DNA of 64,000 nt from Allomuricauda sp. M10 (lineage in GTDB: Bacteria > Bacteroidota > Bacteroidia > Flavobacteriales > Flavobacteriaceae). The translations under genes were made by a program, and so were the position numbers. Under the pieces are notes generated by a model. The model did not search any database, had not been told where the DNA came from, and was given only the letters and a program-made list of their open reading frames with translations. The stretch is from the NCBI RefSeq assembly GCF_020782875.1, contig NZ_JAJGBN010000001.1, positions 124,001-188,000 of the forward strand, given 5' to 3'. Of the stretch, positions 1-9,577 are shown piece by piece. The stretch's first letter is position 1. Each line of letters begins with the position of its first letter.

Positions 1-1790
1 AAAACTTCTGCCCTTAAATAATTGGCCAATCTAAAATTGAGATTTACCCTAGGTTCGATCAACAATTCTTTGAAGGTGTTCAGGTTTTCAATAAAATTGA
101 AACGGGTACCTACTTTGGCAATAAACGTGTTTTCTGGAGTGTGGTAGTCGATTTCGGTATAAGGTGCATGAATTCGAACAACCCCTTTTATTTTGCTGTC
201 GAAATTGGGTTCGTTTAGCACGGTGGTATTGGTAATGCCGGTTTCAATATATTGGTAGCCGTTGTTCCAGTTGAATTGGTCGGTCAACTTATAATTGGTA
301 TCCAGTTTTAACGCGTTTTCTATGACCTCGTTTTGTTGGAACAATTGCTGTACCTGGTTCCCAAAAACGTTCTGCGCATCCAAATTATATCGGGAATAAT
401 AGATGTTCAAATGAGAGGAAAACCTGTTGTTCCACTGACTTTGTAACTGCCCGCCAACGGAAAGGTTGTCCTGTTTTAAAAGACTGATATTGATTTCCCG
501 ATCGGTAATATTATCCTCAATGTACCTTAGGTTGTTCTTGATGTGGATGGCACTCAACCGCAATTGATGTTCGTCATTGAGGTTGTACAGGATCTTTCCT
601 GAAAAATCATAAAAGAAAAAATCTTCCTTTCTTACAATTTCATCATCTACAGAATTGTTGTTCTCGTCAGTGATTTCACTATCCTGAAAAGCGCGTTCAA
701 AAAACTGGTTGTAGGTAGGGGAGTTCAAAAAATCGGTAGCAGACCGTCTTGCCGCAAATTGAATTCCCAATTTTTCGCTGAGGGGAACTTCGGTATAAAA
801 ATCCCCGCTGATTAGGTTAAATCCGGCCCCTCCTTTCCACTGATCGGTAATTTTGTTGCTGGTTTCCATTTGGATTACGCCGCTCACGCCATCACCATAT
901 GCAGCCGGAGTGCCATTTTTATAAATGGTCACTTGATCAGTCAAATATGGATTGAAGGCGGATATCAACCCAAAAAAATGTCCGGACTGATACATTTTGA
1001 TGCCGTTCCACAACACTAGGTTCTGATCGTTGGTTCCACCTCTCACATTGATATCGGATACGGTCTCATCAATACTTTTAATACCGGGAAGGGCTTGAAC
1101 GGTTTGAAGAATATCAGGTTCGATCTGCCCAGGTAGAATCCCGAATTCGGCTGTGTTCAGGGTGATACTTGCATCTTTCTCCTTGATGATACCTGTGGTA
1201 AGGAATTGGTAAACGATGACTTCGTTCAGTTGTTCCATGTGTGGTGTCATCAAAATTTTAGGACATTCCCCCAATCCGAGGAACTCAGCGACACTCATGT
1301 TTTGGGTAAGAAATCCTAAATAACGAATACGTATGGAAGCATCCTTGGGAACATCTTGAATAGTGAACTTGCCATCGTCCCCAGTAATCAAGGCTCGATT
1401 GGTTCCTAATATTTCAACGGTAGCTCCGGGTATGGAGTTGTCCGCAAAATTGTCCAGTACCATTCCACACAGATCAACATGCGAATTTTTGGTCAGGGTG
1501 TAATACCGGTCGTTGAGCTTTTTGTACTGAATCTGAAACTGCGCTTGAATATAGGATAGGATACCTTCCAATGACTCCGGAGCTTGTGGGGCATCAATAG
1601 TTAATCCTTCAAGGTCTTCATTGATATAGGAGAATTTTACGCTGAAACGTTCCTCCAAGGTTTTGATATAGGAAACAAGGGCAATGGAAGGTTGTTGTTC
1701 TTCCTGGGCATGAATGGAAACCAAACAAAAAAGGAAAAACAAGAAACCCAATAAGAGGCTTATATGCTTATTACGGCGTGTTCCCAGCAT
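1..1790 (-). CDS. TonB-dependent receptor with STN domain (partial, C-terminus off window)
   Basis: Outer-membrane TonB-dependent transporter of the FecA-like signalling class; about 596 codons are visible and the frame runs off the left edge. The start is the ATG at 1790, followed by a signal peptide (KHISLLLGFLFFLF...SIHAQ). Next come an STN-like domain (about residues 35-100), a carboxypeptidase-regulatory-like beta domain (about 115-190, with GATVEILGTN and GDDGKFTI), and a plug with LNEVIVYQF, NVRGGTNDQN and DGVSGVIQME, then barrel strands. It overlaps the stop of the upstream fecR-like gene by 20 bp, so the two are probably translationally coupled. Together with the FecR and ECF sigma genes it forms a cell-surface signalling set in which ligand binding signals through STN and FecR to the sigma factor. 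The substrate cannot be read from the sequence. Confidence 0.9.
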   Translation of the reverse strand, partial: MLGTRRNKHISLLLGFLFFLFCLVSIHAQEEQQPSIALVSYIKTLEERFSVKFSYINEDLEGLTIDAPQAPESLEGILSYIQAQFQIQYKKLNDRYYTLTKNSHVDLCGMVLDNFADNSIPGATVEILGTNRALITGDDGKFTIQDVPKDASIRIRYLGFLTQNMSVAEFLGLGECPKILMTPHMEQLNEVIVYQFLTTGIIKEKDASITLNTAEFGILPGQIEPDILQTVQALPGIKSIDETVSDINVRGGTNDQNLVLWNGIKMYQSGHFFGLISAFNPYLTDQVTIYKNGTPAAYGDGVSGVIQMETSNKITDQWKGGAGFNLISGDFYTEVPLSEKLGIQFAARRSATDFLNSPTYNQFFERAFQDSEITDENNNSVDDEIVRKEDFFFYDFSGKILYNLNDEHQLRLSAIHIKNNLRYIEDNITDREINISLLKQDNLSVGGQLQSQWNNRFSSHLNIYYSRYNLDAQNVFGNQVQQLFQQNEVIENALKLDTNYKLTDQFNWNNGYQYIETGITNTTVLNEPNFDSKIKGVVRIHAPYTEIDYHTPENTFIAKVGTRFNFIENLNTFKELLIEPRVNLNFRLANYLRAEV

Positions 1791-2682
1791 AAAAAAGTAC
1801 GTTATCGCCTTCTACTCTGTACTTGATTTGAGAGGGGGTACTTATACTTTTTAACGCCATATCGAGGTCTGTGTTGTTAAAGGTACCGGTAAAATTGATT
1901 TCGGTGTTCACATTTTGGGTAGTGACCTTAACGTTGAACTGTCGCTCCAATTCGGCAAGAACGTATTTGAGTGGTATGCGCTCAAAGCTGCTCTCGTTGC
2001 TCATCCATGCAGGAGCATTACCTTGTGGCATGGGGGATTCCACAATTTCACCATTGATGACCATAAAGGAAGTACCAGCAGGCAATTTGGTTTCCATGCC
2101 TTGGTAGGTTACGCTTACCAATCCTTCAAAGCAGGTAACTTCAAAAAAGTTCTGCCTGTTTTCCACATTGAACTGGGTTCCCAATACGGCTACGGTACCC
2201 TGATCTGTAGAAACGGTGAATTTTTTTCCTTTGGAAACCTTAAAGAAAGCTTCTCCCTTAAGTTTAACGTCGCGTTGCTTGTCCCAATTTTTCTTGCTGT
2301 ACGAAACTTGGGATTCTGCGTTCAAGAAAATTTCAGAGGCATCAGGAAGGGTCACTTCAGTACGTTGGGCGTATTCCGTGGATACGGTTTCGTTCAAAGT
2401 GTTTACATAAAAATAGGAACCGGCGAGTAATATGGCAATTACCGCGGCCACCTTCAAGAAGTTCTTGAAGGGGTTCAAAGTGATGACCTTCGGCGCAGTG
2501 CCAATGCGCTCTTCTTTTAAATGGGCGAGGGCTTGGTCCATATCAAAGTCGGGGGCCTTTAAAGTACTAGTGACCTCCTTCAACTTTTGGTACGAAGCAT
2601 ACTCGGCAGATGCTTTAAATTCTGCCAGCTCCGTTTCCGAAAGCTCTCCGTTGAGCCACTTTGCCAAGTAATTTTCTTGCAT
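1771..2682 (-). CDS. FecR-family anti-sigma factor
   Basis: A 303-residue FecR-type regulator. The N-terminal part is cytoplasmic (about 1-80) and should bind the ECF sigma factor. One membrane segment follows (KVAAVIAILLAGSYFYV, about 83-99). The periplasmic part has a FecR domain (about 105-200, with GEAFFKV and VLGTQFNV) and a C-terminal DUF4974-type secretin-like domain (about 230-295, with FERIPLKYVLAELERQFNV) that would contact the receptor STN domain. It lies between the sigma gene (153 bp upstream) and the TonB receptor gene (20-bp overlap). Length and order are typical of Bacteroidota FecI-FecR-receptor sets. Function is inferred from the family. Confidence 0.93.
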   Translation of the reverse strand: MQENYLAKWLNGELSETELAEFKASAEYASYQKLKEVTSTLKAPDFDMDQALAHLKEERIGTAPKVITLNPFKNFLKVAAVIAILLAGSYFYVNTLNETVSTEYAQRTEVTLPDASEIFLNAESQVSYSKKNWDKQRDVKLKGEAFFKVSKGKKFTVSTDQGTVAVLGTQFNVENRQNFFEVTCFEGLVSVTYQGMETKLPAGTSFMVINGEIVESPMPQGNAPAWMSNESSFERIPLKYVLAELERQFNVKVTTQNVNTEINFTGTFNNTDLDMALKSISTPSQIKYRVEGDNVLFYAGNTP

Positions 2683-2835
2683 GGTTTCTATGCTTTACCT
2701 TGTTATAACAATCAACTCCTAAAAAACCCTACCGCTACTTTGTTGAAAATCAACATTTTTAAAAAAATCGGTTTCAAAGGGGTTTGTATTTTATATGGGT
2801 TAAATATAATTCATTAAAAATCAGTCATTTAAATT

Positions 2836-3333
2836 TCAAATCCCATCTATATGTTCGCGAAGGCTTTTTAGGGCCAAATGCATCCTTTTTTCAATGGCCT
2901 TTACACTAACACCTTCCATTTCGGCAATTTCTGCGTATTTCTTACCATCAACCCGGTTGAGCAAAAAAGTGGTTCGTTGATTTTCTGGCAAGGCGTTCAG
3001 GGCATCCTCCAATTTTTGTTTGTATTCTTTTTCCTCCATCAAAAATTCTGGTGACTCATGGGAACGGTCATTGGTGGTATCGGCATATTTCATCCTTACC
3101 TTTTCCGCCTTGATTACATTCAGGTAAAGATTGTTCGCCACCGTGTACACAAAAGATTTGGCTTTATCCGGACTCACCTTGGCGCAGTTTTCCCAAAGCT
3201 TCACAAAAGCTTCCTGCACGGCATCGTGTGCTTTCTCCTCGTTTCCGAACTTATAAAAGATATAATTGAAAACCGTTTTGGAATGGGCCTTGAAAACGGA
3301 ACTGAATATATGGTCTTCGCAGACGTTGCTCAT
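2836..3333 (-). CDS. ECF RNA polymerase sigma factor (FecI-like)
   Basis: A 165-residue sigma-70 family ECF factor. Region 2 is about residues 10-80 (FNYIFYKFGNEEKAHDAVQEAFVKLWEN). Region 4 is about 105-160, with the helix-turn-helix KYAEIAEMEGVSVKAIEKRM. There is no N-terminal extension. It is the first gene of the minus-strand set sigma, FecR, TonB receptor. By analogy with such sets it should be held by the FecR protein and drive the receptor gene and perhaps linked genes. The 70 bp to the divergent lipoprotein gene ORF form a shared upstream region. Confidence 0.93.
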   Translation of the reverse strand: MSNVCEDHIFSSVFKAHSKTVFNYIFYKFGNEEKAHDAVQEAFVKLWENCAKVSPDKAKSFVYTVANNLYLNVIKAEKVRMKYADTTNDRSHESPEFLMEEKEYKQKLEDALNALPENQRTTFLLNRVDGKKYAEIAEMEGVSVKAIEKRMHLALKSLREHIDGI

Positions 3334-3448
3334 TTGGCAAAAATTGTAATTGCAATCAAAGATATTTTAAAAAAAATTAAGATAAAGTAGGGTTTTTTTT
3401 AAGATGGTTGTTTCACTATCGAATTATAACCCCAAAATTCAATTTGTT

Positions 3449-5215
3449 ATGAAAAAGTTGATGAACAACGTTTTGCGCGCAGCACTAGTTGTACTTGTTT
3501 TTAGTTTTACTTCCTGCCAAGAAGAATTTGAAGTAGTTGGCGGAGGAACAGAGGAGCAGACCATTTCTGCAAGTTCCTCTACGGCCGTCCTTATTGAGGA
3601 TACTTGTTCCCATGACGGTTCTTTTGACAATATAGTGGATGGTGCCAGTTGTTTGGCCATCCAGTTTCCATATACCGTTGAGGTAAATGGAGTACAGGTT
3701 ACCATCGATTCTGAAATCGATTTAAAAGTAATCGAGGAAATTTTTGATGAACTCGATACCGATGATGATATCTTGAACATCGCTTTCCCGATCACCATTA
3801 CCCTGGCCGATTACAGTGAGATCACCATCAATAGTTTGGATGAGCTTGAGGCTATGGCCCGCGAATGTTTGGAAGGTGGAGATGATGACGATATCGAGTG
3901 TATCGATTTTGTTTACCCCATTACCTTGTTCACTTTTGATGTGAATAATCAGCAAACAGGTAAAATTACCGTTGAAACCGACAAAGGTATGCGTAGGTTC
4001 TTCTCCGAATTGGAGGATAATGAACTGGTAAGCATTGAATACCCCATTACCCTTAAAAAATATGATGGTACCCAAGTTGTGGTGACCAACAATGCCGAAT
4101 TGGCGGCTGCATTGCAATTGGCCAAGACCGAGTGTGATGAAGACGACGACGACGATTACAATGATGATGATTTTACCAAAGAGGAGTTGGACGCTTATTT
4201 GGTAGCTTGTCCATGGGAAGTACGCCAGATCATCAGAAATGAGGTAGACAATACCGAACAATATTTTGAGCACATCATGACCTTTACTGAAGATGGTAAT
4301 TTAGTGTTGGGTGGAGGTGCCAATGTATCCATTACAGGTACTTGGACTACTACAACGACTGATACCGGTGTATACTTGAGATTGAGTTTCGAAACTATGG
4401 TCGATTTCAATATTGAAGGTCAAGTTTATGAACTTGAAGAAGGTGTCATCAAACTATACCAAAACAGTGGCAACAGGATCGTACTTAAAAAACGATGTGA
4501 TGTTGACCCCATTGGAGAAACTGATCCCGATACCTTGAGAGCCATTTTGAACGAGTGCCAATGGGTGATCAAAAAGGTGAAAAACCAAGGTGAAGAAGTA
4601 GAAAGACTTTTGGGCTATCAATTTGAATTCTCTGCAGAAGGAAGCGTAACCTTGAGCAATGGTGTAGATGTTAAGGAAGGTACTTGGGAATTGGGATACA
4701 ACAGTCAATTACAGTTGTCCCTAATGATCACTATGGGTGAAGAAGCAGCTGTAAGCTTTGAATGGCCCGTACGCGAATTGACCCAATCCCGTTTGAAGTT
4801 CGAGATTACCGGTACTGATTACGAAATGATCCTATTGCGTGTTTGCAATGATAGTGCTGATGATGGTGATGTGTTGGAAATCAGGAACATTGCCATGGGT
4901 GGCCCTTGGAACGTGGCCCTTTACAAAGAAGGTGAAGTGGATATGACCGCTGCTTATGCAGGAATGGACTTTAATTTCAATGCCATGTACCAGGTTGAAG
5001 TATCCGTAAACGCCGACCCCATTGCCAATGGACTTTGGAGGGTATTGCGTGACTCTGAGGATGGATTGAAATTCTACATCAATTTTGATAGTACCGATGA
5101 TCTTGGTGAGCTAACGGACGATTGGAAGATCGTTTCCATCACCTCCACAAGAATAGAACTCTCCGATGAGAGTGGTGATGGTACTATCGAGACCTTGGTA
5201 TTCGAGAAACCTTAA
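3449..5215 (+). CDS. Acidic repeat-containing lipoprotein of unknown function
   Basis: I start this at the ATG at 3449 rather than 3404, because the later start gives a clean lipoprotein signal (MKKLMNNVLRAALVV...FTSC). The mature 560-odd residues are very acidic, with a DDDDD tract near residue 230. The first half holds four copies of a 40-50-residue unit marked by FPYTVEVNG, FPITITLADY, YPITLFTFDV and YPITLKKYDG. The second half holds three lipocalin-like units, each starting with a W near a Cys (CPWEVRQI, CQWVIKKV, GPWNVALY) and containing a GTW or GLW turn. The last unit ends like the next gene's product (SITSTRIELSDESG). Probably an outer-membrane-anchored, surface-exposed protein; ligand unknown. 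It is divergent from the ECF sigma gene, so it could be a target, but that is a guess. Confidence 0.85.
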   Translation: MKKLMNNVLRAALVVLVFSFTSCQEEFEVVGGGTEEQTISASSSTAVLIEDTCSHDGSFDNIVDGASCLAIQFPYTVEVNGVQVTIDSEIDLKVIEEIFDELDTDDDILNIAFPITITLADYSEITINSLDELEAMARECLEGGDDDDIECIDFVYPITLFTFDVNNQQTGKITVETDKGMRRFFSELEDNELVSIEYPITLKKYDGTQVVVTNNAELAAALQLAKTECDEDDDDDYNDDDFTKEELDAYLVACPWEVRQIIRNEVDNTEQYFEHIMTFTEDGNLVLGGGANVSITGTWTTTTTDTGVYLRLSFETMVDFNIEGQVYELEEGVIKLYQNSGNRIVLKKRCDVDPIGETDPDTLRAILNECQWVIKKVKNQGEEVERLLGYQFEFSAEGSVTLSNGVDVKEGTWELGYNSQLQLSLMITMGEEAAVSFEWPVRELTQSRLKFEITGTDYEMILLRVCNDSADDGDVLEIRNIAMGGPWNVALYKEGEVDMTAAYAGMDFNFNAMYQVEVSVNADPIANGLWRVLRDSEDGLKFYINFDSTDDLGELTDDWKIVSITSTRIELSDESGDGTIETLVFEKP

Positions 5216-5250
5216 TTAAATAACCAATTACAACGAGAACACTATTTGCT

Positions 5251-5727
5251 ATGAAAACCTCAGTATTAAAATTCGCATTCATTATGTTGATCGCTTTTGC
5301 CAGTTGCAGCACTGACAATAACGATGAAGGAACAACCGATAATTTGACCGCTTCCCAAATAACGGAGCTAAACGGAATTGCCTTGAGTGGTGATTGGGTC
5401 ATCACCTACTTTTTCGATACCGATAAGGAAGAAACTTCAAATTTCAACGGTTATACCTTCACATTTAATGCTGATGGTACGCTGGTTGCATCCAATGGCA
5501 CCACAGATGTCAATGGAACATGGTCCATTACGGATTCCAATTCCAGCGATGATGATAGCAACAAGGACAGTGATGTAGATTTCAATATTTTATTCACCTC
5601 ACCTAACAATTTCGAGGATTTGTCAGATGATTGGGACATCGTTTCCTTCACCTCTACTCGAATTGAGCTTATTGATGTAAGTGGTGGTAACGGGGGTACG
5701 GATAAACTGGTATTTGAGATCAACTAG
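5251..5727 (+). CDS. Small lipoprotein, paralogue of the preceding protein's last domain
   Basis: A 158-residue lipoprotein with signal peptide and lipobox (IAFASC at about residue 19). The rest is a single lipocalin-like unit: SGDWVITYFF, then FNGYTFTFNADGTL, then NGTWSI, then SDDWDIVSFTSTRIEL. The last stretch closely matches the C-terminus of the lipoprotein encoded 35 bp upstream (DDWKIVSITSTRIEL), so this looks like a tandem partial duplication. The two genes are probably co-transcribed and end at the strong hairpin at 5754-5795. Function is not known. Confidence 0.85.
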   Translation: MKTSVLKFAFIMLIAFASCSTDNNDEGTTDNLTASQITELNGIALSGDWVITYFFDTDKEETSNFNGYTFTFNADGTLVASNGTTDVNGTWSITDSNSSDDDSNKDSDVDFNILFTSPNNFEDLSDDWDIVSFTSTRIELIDVSGGNGGTDKLVFEIN

Positions 5728-5753
5728 ATAAATTTCCCCAATCTTTTTTTAAA

Positions 5754-5795
5754 AAAAGGACGGCTCTCCCCAAAGCCGTCCTTTTCTTTTTTTAT
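5754..5795 (+). terminator. Rho-independent terminator
   Basis: A 12-bp perfect stem AAAAGGACGGCT (5754-5765) / AGCCGTCCTTTT (5774-5785) with an 8-nt loop, followed by CTTTTTTT. It closes the two-lipoprotein transcript before ffh. Confidence 0.9.
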
Positions 5796-5801
5796 TATTC
5801 T

Positions 5802-5809
5802 TAAATTTG
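5802..5809 (+). promoter_or_regulatory. Bacteroidota -7 box for ffh
   Basis: TAAATTTG fits the TAnnTTTG -7 consensus, 26 bp before the ffh ATG at 5836. It also argues against the in-frame ATG at 5809, which would lie on the box itself. No clear -33 TTG was seen. Confidence 0.5.
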
Positions 5810-5835
5810 TGCTTCCTTTTAAACAAAGAGAACCT

Positions 5836-7164
5836 ATGTTCGACAATTTAAGCGAAAAACTGGATAAGGCGCTCCACGTCCTCAAAGGGCATGGGCAGAT
5901 TACTGAGATTAATGTTGCGGAGACCCTCAAAGAAATTAGAAGGGCCCTGTTGGATGCTGACGTCAACTTTAAGATAGCAAAGGATTTTACCAATAGGGTA
6001 AAAGAAAAGGCCATGGGTCAAGATGTATTGACCACTCTTCAACCGGGGCAATTGATGGTGAAGATCGTTAAGGACGAACTCACCGAGCTTATGGGAGGCG
6101 ATGCAGAAGGAGTCAACCTATCGGGTAATCCTTCCATCATTTTAATGTCCGGACTGCAAGGTTCCGGTAAAACCACTTTCTCCGGAAAGTTGGCCAATTT
6201 CCTCCTGAGTAAAAAGAGCAAGAAACCATTATTGGTGGCGTGTGACGTATACCGACCTGCTGCGATCGATCAGTTACACATTGTTGGGGAACAAATAGGG
6301 GTAGAGGTATATTCCGATCGGGAGAACAATGATCCTGTGGCCATTGCCAAGGCAGGTATTGCCCACGCCAAGAGTTTGGGCTGTAATGTGGTCATCATCG
6401 ATACCGCGGGTCGTTTGGCTGTGGATGAACAGATGATGGCGGAGATTGCCAACATCCACAAGGCGATCCAACCGCAAGAGACCTTGTTCGTGGTTGATGC
6501 CATGACAGGTCAAGATGCGGTGAACACCGCCAAGGCGTTCAACGATGTCCTGAATTTTGACGGGGTAATCCTTACCAAACTCGATGGTGATACCCGCGGT
6601 GGTGCCGCGATTTCCATCAAATCCGTGGTGAACAAACCGATCAAGTTCATCGGTACGGGAGAAAAAATGGAAGCCATCGATGTGTTCCACCCTTCCAGGA
6701 TGGCCGATCGTATTTTGGGTATGGGTGACGTGGTTTCCTTGGTTGAACGTGCCCAGGAGCAGTTTGATGAAGAGCAGGCACGAAAAATCCAAAAGAAAAT
6801 TGCCAAGAACAAGTTCGGTTTTGATGATTTCTTGAGCCAGATACAACAGATCAAGCGTATGGGGAACATGAAGGACCTCATAGGCATGATCCCTGGAGCT
6901 GGAAAAGCCCTAAAAGGCTTGGATATTGATGATGATGCCTTTAAGCATATTGAGGCCATTATCCATTCCATGACACCGGATGAACGTTCAACCCCAACTT
7001 TGCTCAACGCCAGTAGAAAAAAGCGAATTGCATCAGGTAGTGGAACCTCCATTCAAGAGGTGAACCAGTTGCTGAAACAGTTTGATCAAATGAGCAAGAT
7101 GATGAAGATGATGCAAGGCGGCGGCGGTAAAAAGATGATGCAGATGATGCAGAATTTGAGGTAA
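5836..7164 (+). CDS. ffh: Signal recognition particle protein Ffh
   Basis: A 442-residue SRP54-type GTPase that binds signal peptides of nascent membrane proteins together with 4.5S RNA and docks to FtsY. The N domain is about 1-90. The G domain shows the P-loop GLQGSGKTT (about 105-113), DTAGR (about 189-193) and TKLDGD. The Met-rich M domain runs from about 300 to the end and finishes MMKMMQGGGGKKMMQMMQ. I chose the ATG at 5836 because the product then begins MFDNLSEKLDKAL, the usual Ffh N-terminus. It has its own promoter-like box after the terminator. Essential housekeeping gene. Confidence 0.97.
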   Translation: MFDNLSEKLDKALHVLKGHGQITEINVAETLKEIRRALLDADVNFKIAKDFTNRVKEKAMGQDVLTTLQPGQLMVKIVKDELTELMGGDAEGVNLSGNPSIILMSGLQGSGKTTFSGKLANFLLSKKSKKPLLVACDVYRPAAIDQLHIVGEQIGVEVYSDRENNDPVAIAKAGIAHAKSLGCNVVIIDTAGRLAVDEQMMAEIANIHKAIQPQETLFVVDAMTGQDAVNTAKAFNDVLNFDGVILTKLDGDTRGGAAISIKSVVNKPIKFIGTGEKMEAIDVFHPSRMADRILGMGDVVSLVERAQEQFDEEQARKIQKKIAKNKFGFDDFLSQIQQIKRMGNMKDLIGMIPGAGKALKGLDIDDDAFKHIEAIIHSMTPDERSTPTLLNASRKKRIASGSGTSIQEVNQLLKQFDQMSKMMKMMQGGGGKKMMQMMQNLR

Positions 7165-7199
7165 TTTAGCGGCGCTATTTCGGTACACCCACTATACCC

Positions 7200-7784
7200 A
7201 TGAAAAAAACCTTGTTCGATCTTACCAAAGATGACTGGAATACACTTTTTCCGGTAGAATTGGTAGACCATGATCCTAATTGGAAATCTATTTTTGAAGC
7301 TGAAAAGCATCTGATTTTCAATGCAAATGGGTCGGATAGGATTCTTAGAATCGAACATTTCGGAAGTTCTTCCATTCCTAACATCAAGGCCAAACCTTAC
7401 ATCGACCTATTGATCGAAATCCCTGAAAATCTGTTGTTTGATGAAGAACTTATCGAACAGTTCAAGGAGTTGGGCTATACCCATTTTAAAGTACCTGCCA
7501 GGGAGGGAATCGATGCCTACATGTCCTTCGGGAAGGGATATAACTTGGATGGGGTGAAGGAGCAGATATTTCACATCCACATGTGTCCCAAAACCAATGT
7601 CATGTGGGAACAGATACAATTTCGGGATTATTTGATCCAGCATCAAGATCGAGCCAAAGCATATGAAGCGCTCAAAATGGAATTAGCATCAAAGTATCGG
7701 AACGATAGGGGAGCCTATGTGCTCGGTAAAACCGAATTCATCCAACAAACACTGAAAATCATTACCTTAAATAACCAAAAATAA
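7200..7784 (+). CDS. GrpB/UPF0157 family protein (nucleotidyltransferase fold)
   Basis: A 194-residue GrpB-family protein. Hallmarks are [14 protein letters not shown], then [24 protein letters not shown] (a nucleotidyltransferase-like GSSS...DxxI pattern), then FHIHMC. Some relatives are fused to dephospho-CoA kinase, but the biochemical role of stand-alone members is not established. It sits 35 bp after ffh and 4 bp before folD, in what looks like one transcript. Confidence 0.85.
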   Translation: MKKTLFDLTKDDWNTLFPVELVDHDPNWKSIFEAEKHLIFNANGSDRILRIEHFGSSSIPNIKAKPYIDLLIEIPENLLFDEELIEQFKELGYTHFKVPAREGIDAYMSFGKGYNLDGVKEQIFHIHMCPKTNVMWEQIQFRDYLIQHQDRAKAYEALKMELASKYRNDRGAYVLGKTEFIQQTLKIITLNNQK

Positions 7785-7788
7785 AACC

Positions 7789-8670
7789 ATGGAAATCCTC
7801 GACGGAAAAAAGATATCGAACCAGATCAAAGAAGAAATTGCCGTTGAAGTGGCGCAAATGAAGGCACGGGGAGAAAAAGTACCTCATTTGGCTGCCGTTT
7901 TGGTCGGTAATGATGGTGCCAGCCTTACCTATGTGGGCAGTAAGGTGCGTTCCTGTCAAAAAATAGGCTTTGAATCCACTTTGATCCATCTTCCCACGGA
8001 AACTTCCGAAGAAGAATTGTTGAAACAGGTTCATGACCTGAACAACAACCCCGATATTGATGGCTATATTGTGCAATTGCCATTGCCCAAACACATTGAT
8101 GAAGAAAAGGTTTTGATGGCCGTGGATCCCGATAAGGATGTGGATGGGTTTCATCCCACCAATTTTGGTAAAATGGCGCTTGAGATGGAATCCTTTATTT
8201 CGGCAACCCCCTTCGGGATTATGGAATTATTGGATCGTTACAATGTGGAAACGGATGGTAAACACACCGTGGTAATCGGTCGTAGTCATATAGTGGGTAG
8301 GCCTATCAGTATTTTGATGAGCCAAAAGGGGAAACCGGGAAATGCTACGGTAACCTTGACCCATAGCCGTACCAAGGATATTAAGGCACTTACCCTACAG
8401 GCAGATATTGTGGTTTCCGCATTAGGTGTTCCCAATTTCTTAAAGGCCGATATGGTAAAAGATGGCGTGGTCGTAATTGATGTAGGCATCACGCGTGTAG
8501 CCGATGATTCACATGAAAAAGGCTACTACATTACCGGTGACGTGGATTTTGAAAATGTAAGCAAAAAAGCTTCCTACATCACACCCGTTCCCGGAGGTGT
8601 TGGACCCATGACCATTGCCATGCTCTTAAAAAATACCTTGTTGGCGAGGGAACGCCACAATGCCAAATAA
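7789..8670 (+). CDS. folD: Bifunctional methylenetetrahydrofolate dehydrogenase/cyclohydrolase FolD
   Basis: A 293-residue cytosolic enzyme that interconverts 5,10-methylene-THF, 5,10-methenyl-THF and 10-formyl-THF in one-carbon metabolism. It shows the FolD signatures [14 protein letters not shown] (catalytic Lys), [21 protein letters not shown], the NAD(P)-binding [14 protein letters not shown] and the C-terminal [15 protein letters not shown]. Full length for the family. It starts 4 bp after the GrpB-family gene and is probably co-transcribed from ffh. Confidence 0.97.
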   Translation: MEILDGKKISNQIKEEIAVEVAQMKARGEKVPHLAAVLVGNDGASLTYVGSKVRSCQKIGFESTLIHLPTETSEEELLKQVHDLNNNPDIDGYIVQLPLPKHIDEEKVLMAVDPDKDVDGFHPTNFGKMALEMESFISATPFGIMELLDRYNVETDGKHTVVIGRSHIVGRPISILMSQKGKPGNATVTLTHSRTKDIKALTLQADIVVSALGVPNFLKADMVKDGVVVIDVGITRVADDSHEKGYYITGDVDFENVSKKASYITPVPGGVGPMTIAMLLKNTLLARERHNAK

Positions 8671-8671
8671 G

Positions 8672-8830
8672 CTAGTTCGGTTGTTCTTGTACGGTATCCG
8701 CTACCTGGGTGGCTTGCTGTTCCTCGTCTGGATTGATGTAGTCAAATTCGGTGTCGTTTTCATCATTGGTACAGCTGGATACCGCCATGGATGAGAACAC
8801 AATGGTGAGCAAAAGTAGAATTGTTTTCAT
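8672..8830 (-). CDS. Small lipoprotein, 52 residues
   Basis: A short ORF with the ATG at 8830 giving MKTILLLLTIVFSSMAVSSC, a convincing lipoprotein signal, then a 30-residue acidic, Gln/Glu-rich tail (NDENDTEFDYINPDEEQQ). A longer in-frame extension upstream has no signal-like features and is rejected. It converges on folD with one base between the stops. Function unknown. Confidence 0.65.
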   Translation of the reverse strand: MKTILLLLTIVFSSMAVSSCTNDENDTEFDYINPDEEQQATQVADTVQEQPN

Positions 8831-8949
8831 AGTCGTAGGATTTGGGATGGCCCTTGGGCCTGTTCTACACCTATACAACGATTTGCCAGCAAAATTCTTG
8901 TTTTTCTGACCAAATATTCGATAACTTACTTCCTTGTAAATCAAACTAT

Positions 8950-9576
8950 ATGGCCAAAACGGTGCGTAATAAGGTTGCTTGGATTGTGTTTGTGCTATTG
9001 GCCATCGGTATAGGCCTATATCCTTTGTTCTATCTTGTAACTTCTGGTGAATTTGGACTGCTATTAGGTAAGGACGAGGCCATTCGCGCCAATGAAGTCT
9101 GGCGCATAGCGTTTTACGGCCATATTATTTTTGGAGGACTGTCCTTGTTGTCCGGTTGGTCACAATTCAGTAAAAAACTGCGAGCCAAAAACCTGAACCT
9201 ACACAGAAACTTGGGCAAATTCTACGTGATTTCCGTTCTCGCAAGCGGGCTTTGCGGTATCTATCTGGGGATTTATGCTACAGGAGGCATTATTGCATCT
9301 GTTGGATTCATCAGCTTGGGTATCGTTTGGCTATTCACTACCATCCTGGCATATTTGGCAGTAAGGAAGAAGGATCTGACCCTTCACCAAGGGATGATGA
9401 TCTATAGCTATGCTGCCTGTTTTGCCGCAGTTACCCTTCGGATATGGTTACCAATACTCACCATTGTATTTGGTGAATTTTTATTGGCCTATAAAATTGT
9501 AGCTTGGCTCTGCTGGGTCCCCAACATGATTTTTGCGCATCTGTGGGTACGAAGAAAGGGGCTTACCTTGGCTTGA
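8950..9576 (+). CDS. DUF2306-family integral membrane protein
   Basis: A 208-residue polytopic inner-membrane protein; the start at 8950 (MAKTVRNKVAW) leads straight into the first membrane helix (VFVLLAIGIGLYPLFYLV). I count about six hydrophobic segments. The pattern FYGHIIFGGLSLLSGWSQF, then LHRNLGKFYVISVLASG, then TLHQGMMIYSYAACFAAVTLR, with conserved His and Arg in helices, fits DUF2306 proteins, whose role is unknown. It ends one base before the convergent VOC gene. Confidence 0.8.
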   Translation: MAKTVRNKVAWIVFVLLAIGIGLYPLFYLVTSGEFGLLLGKDEAIRANEVWRIAFYGHIIFGGLSLLSGWSQFSKKLRAKNLNLHRNLGKFYVISVLASGLCGIYLGIYATGGIIASVGFISLGIVWLFTTILAYLAVRKKDLTLHQGMMIYSYAACFAAVTLRIWLPILTIVFGEFLLAYKIVAWLCWVPNMIFAHLWVRRKGLTLA

Positions 9577-9577
9577 T

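Noticed and set aside
3722..4273. Minus-strand ORF of 183 codons inside the acidic lipoprotein gene
   Set aside because: Shadow frame: Ile/Val-rich translation of the complementary acidic codons, no start context, opposite a clear lipoprotein gene.
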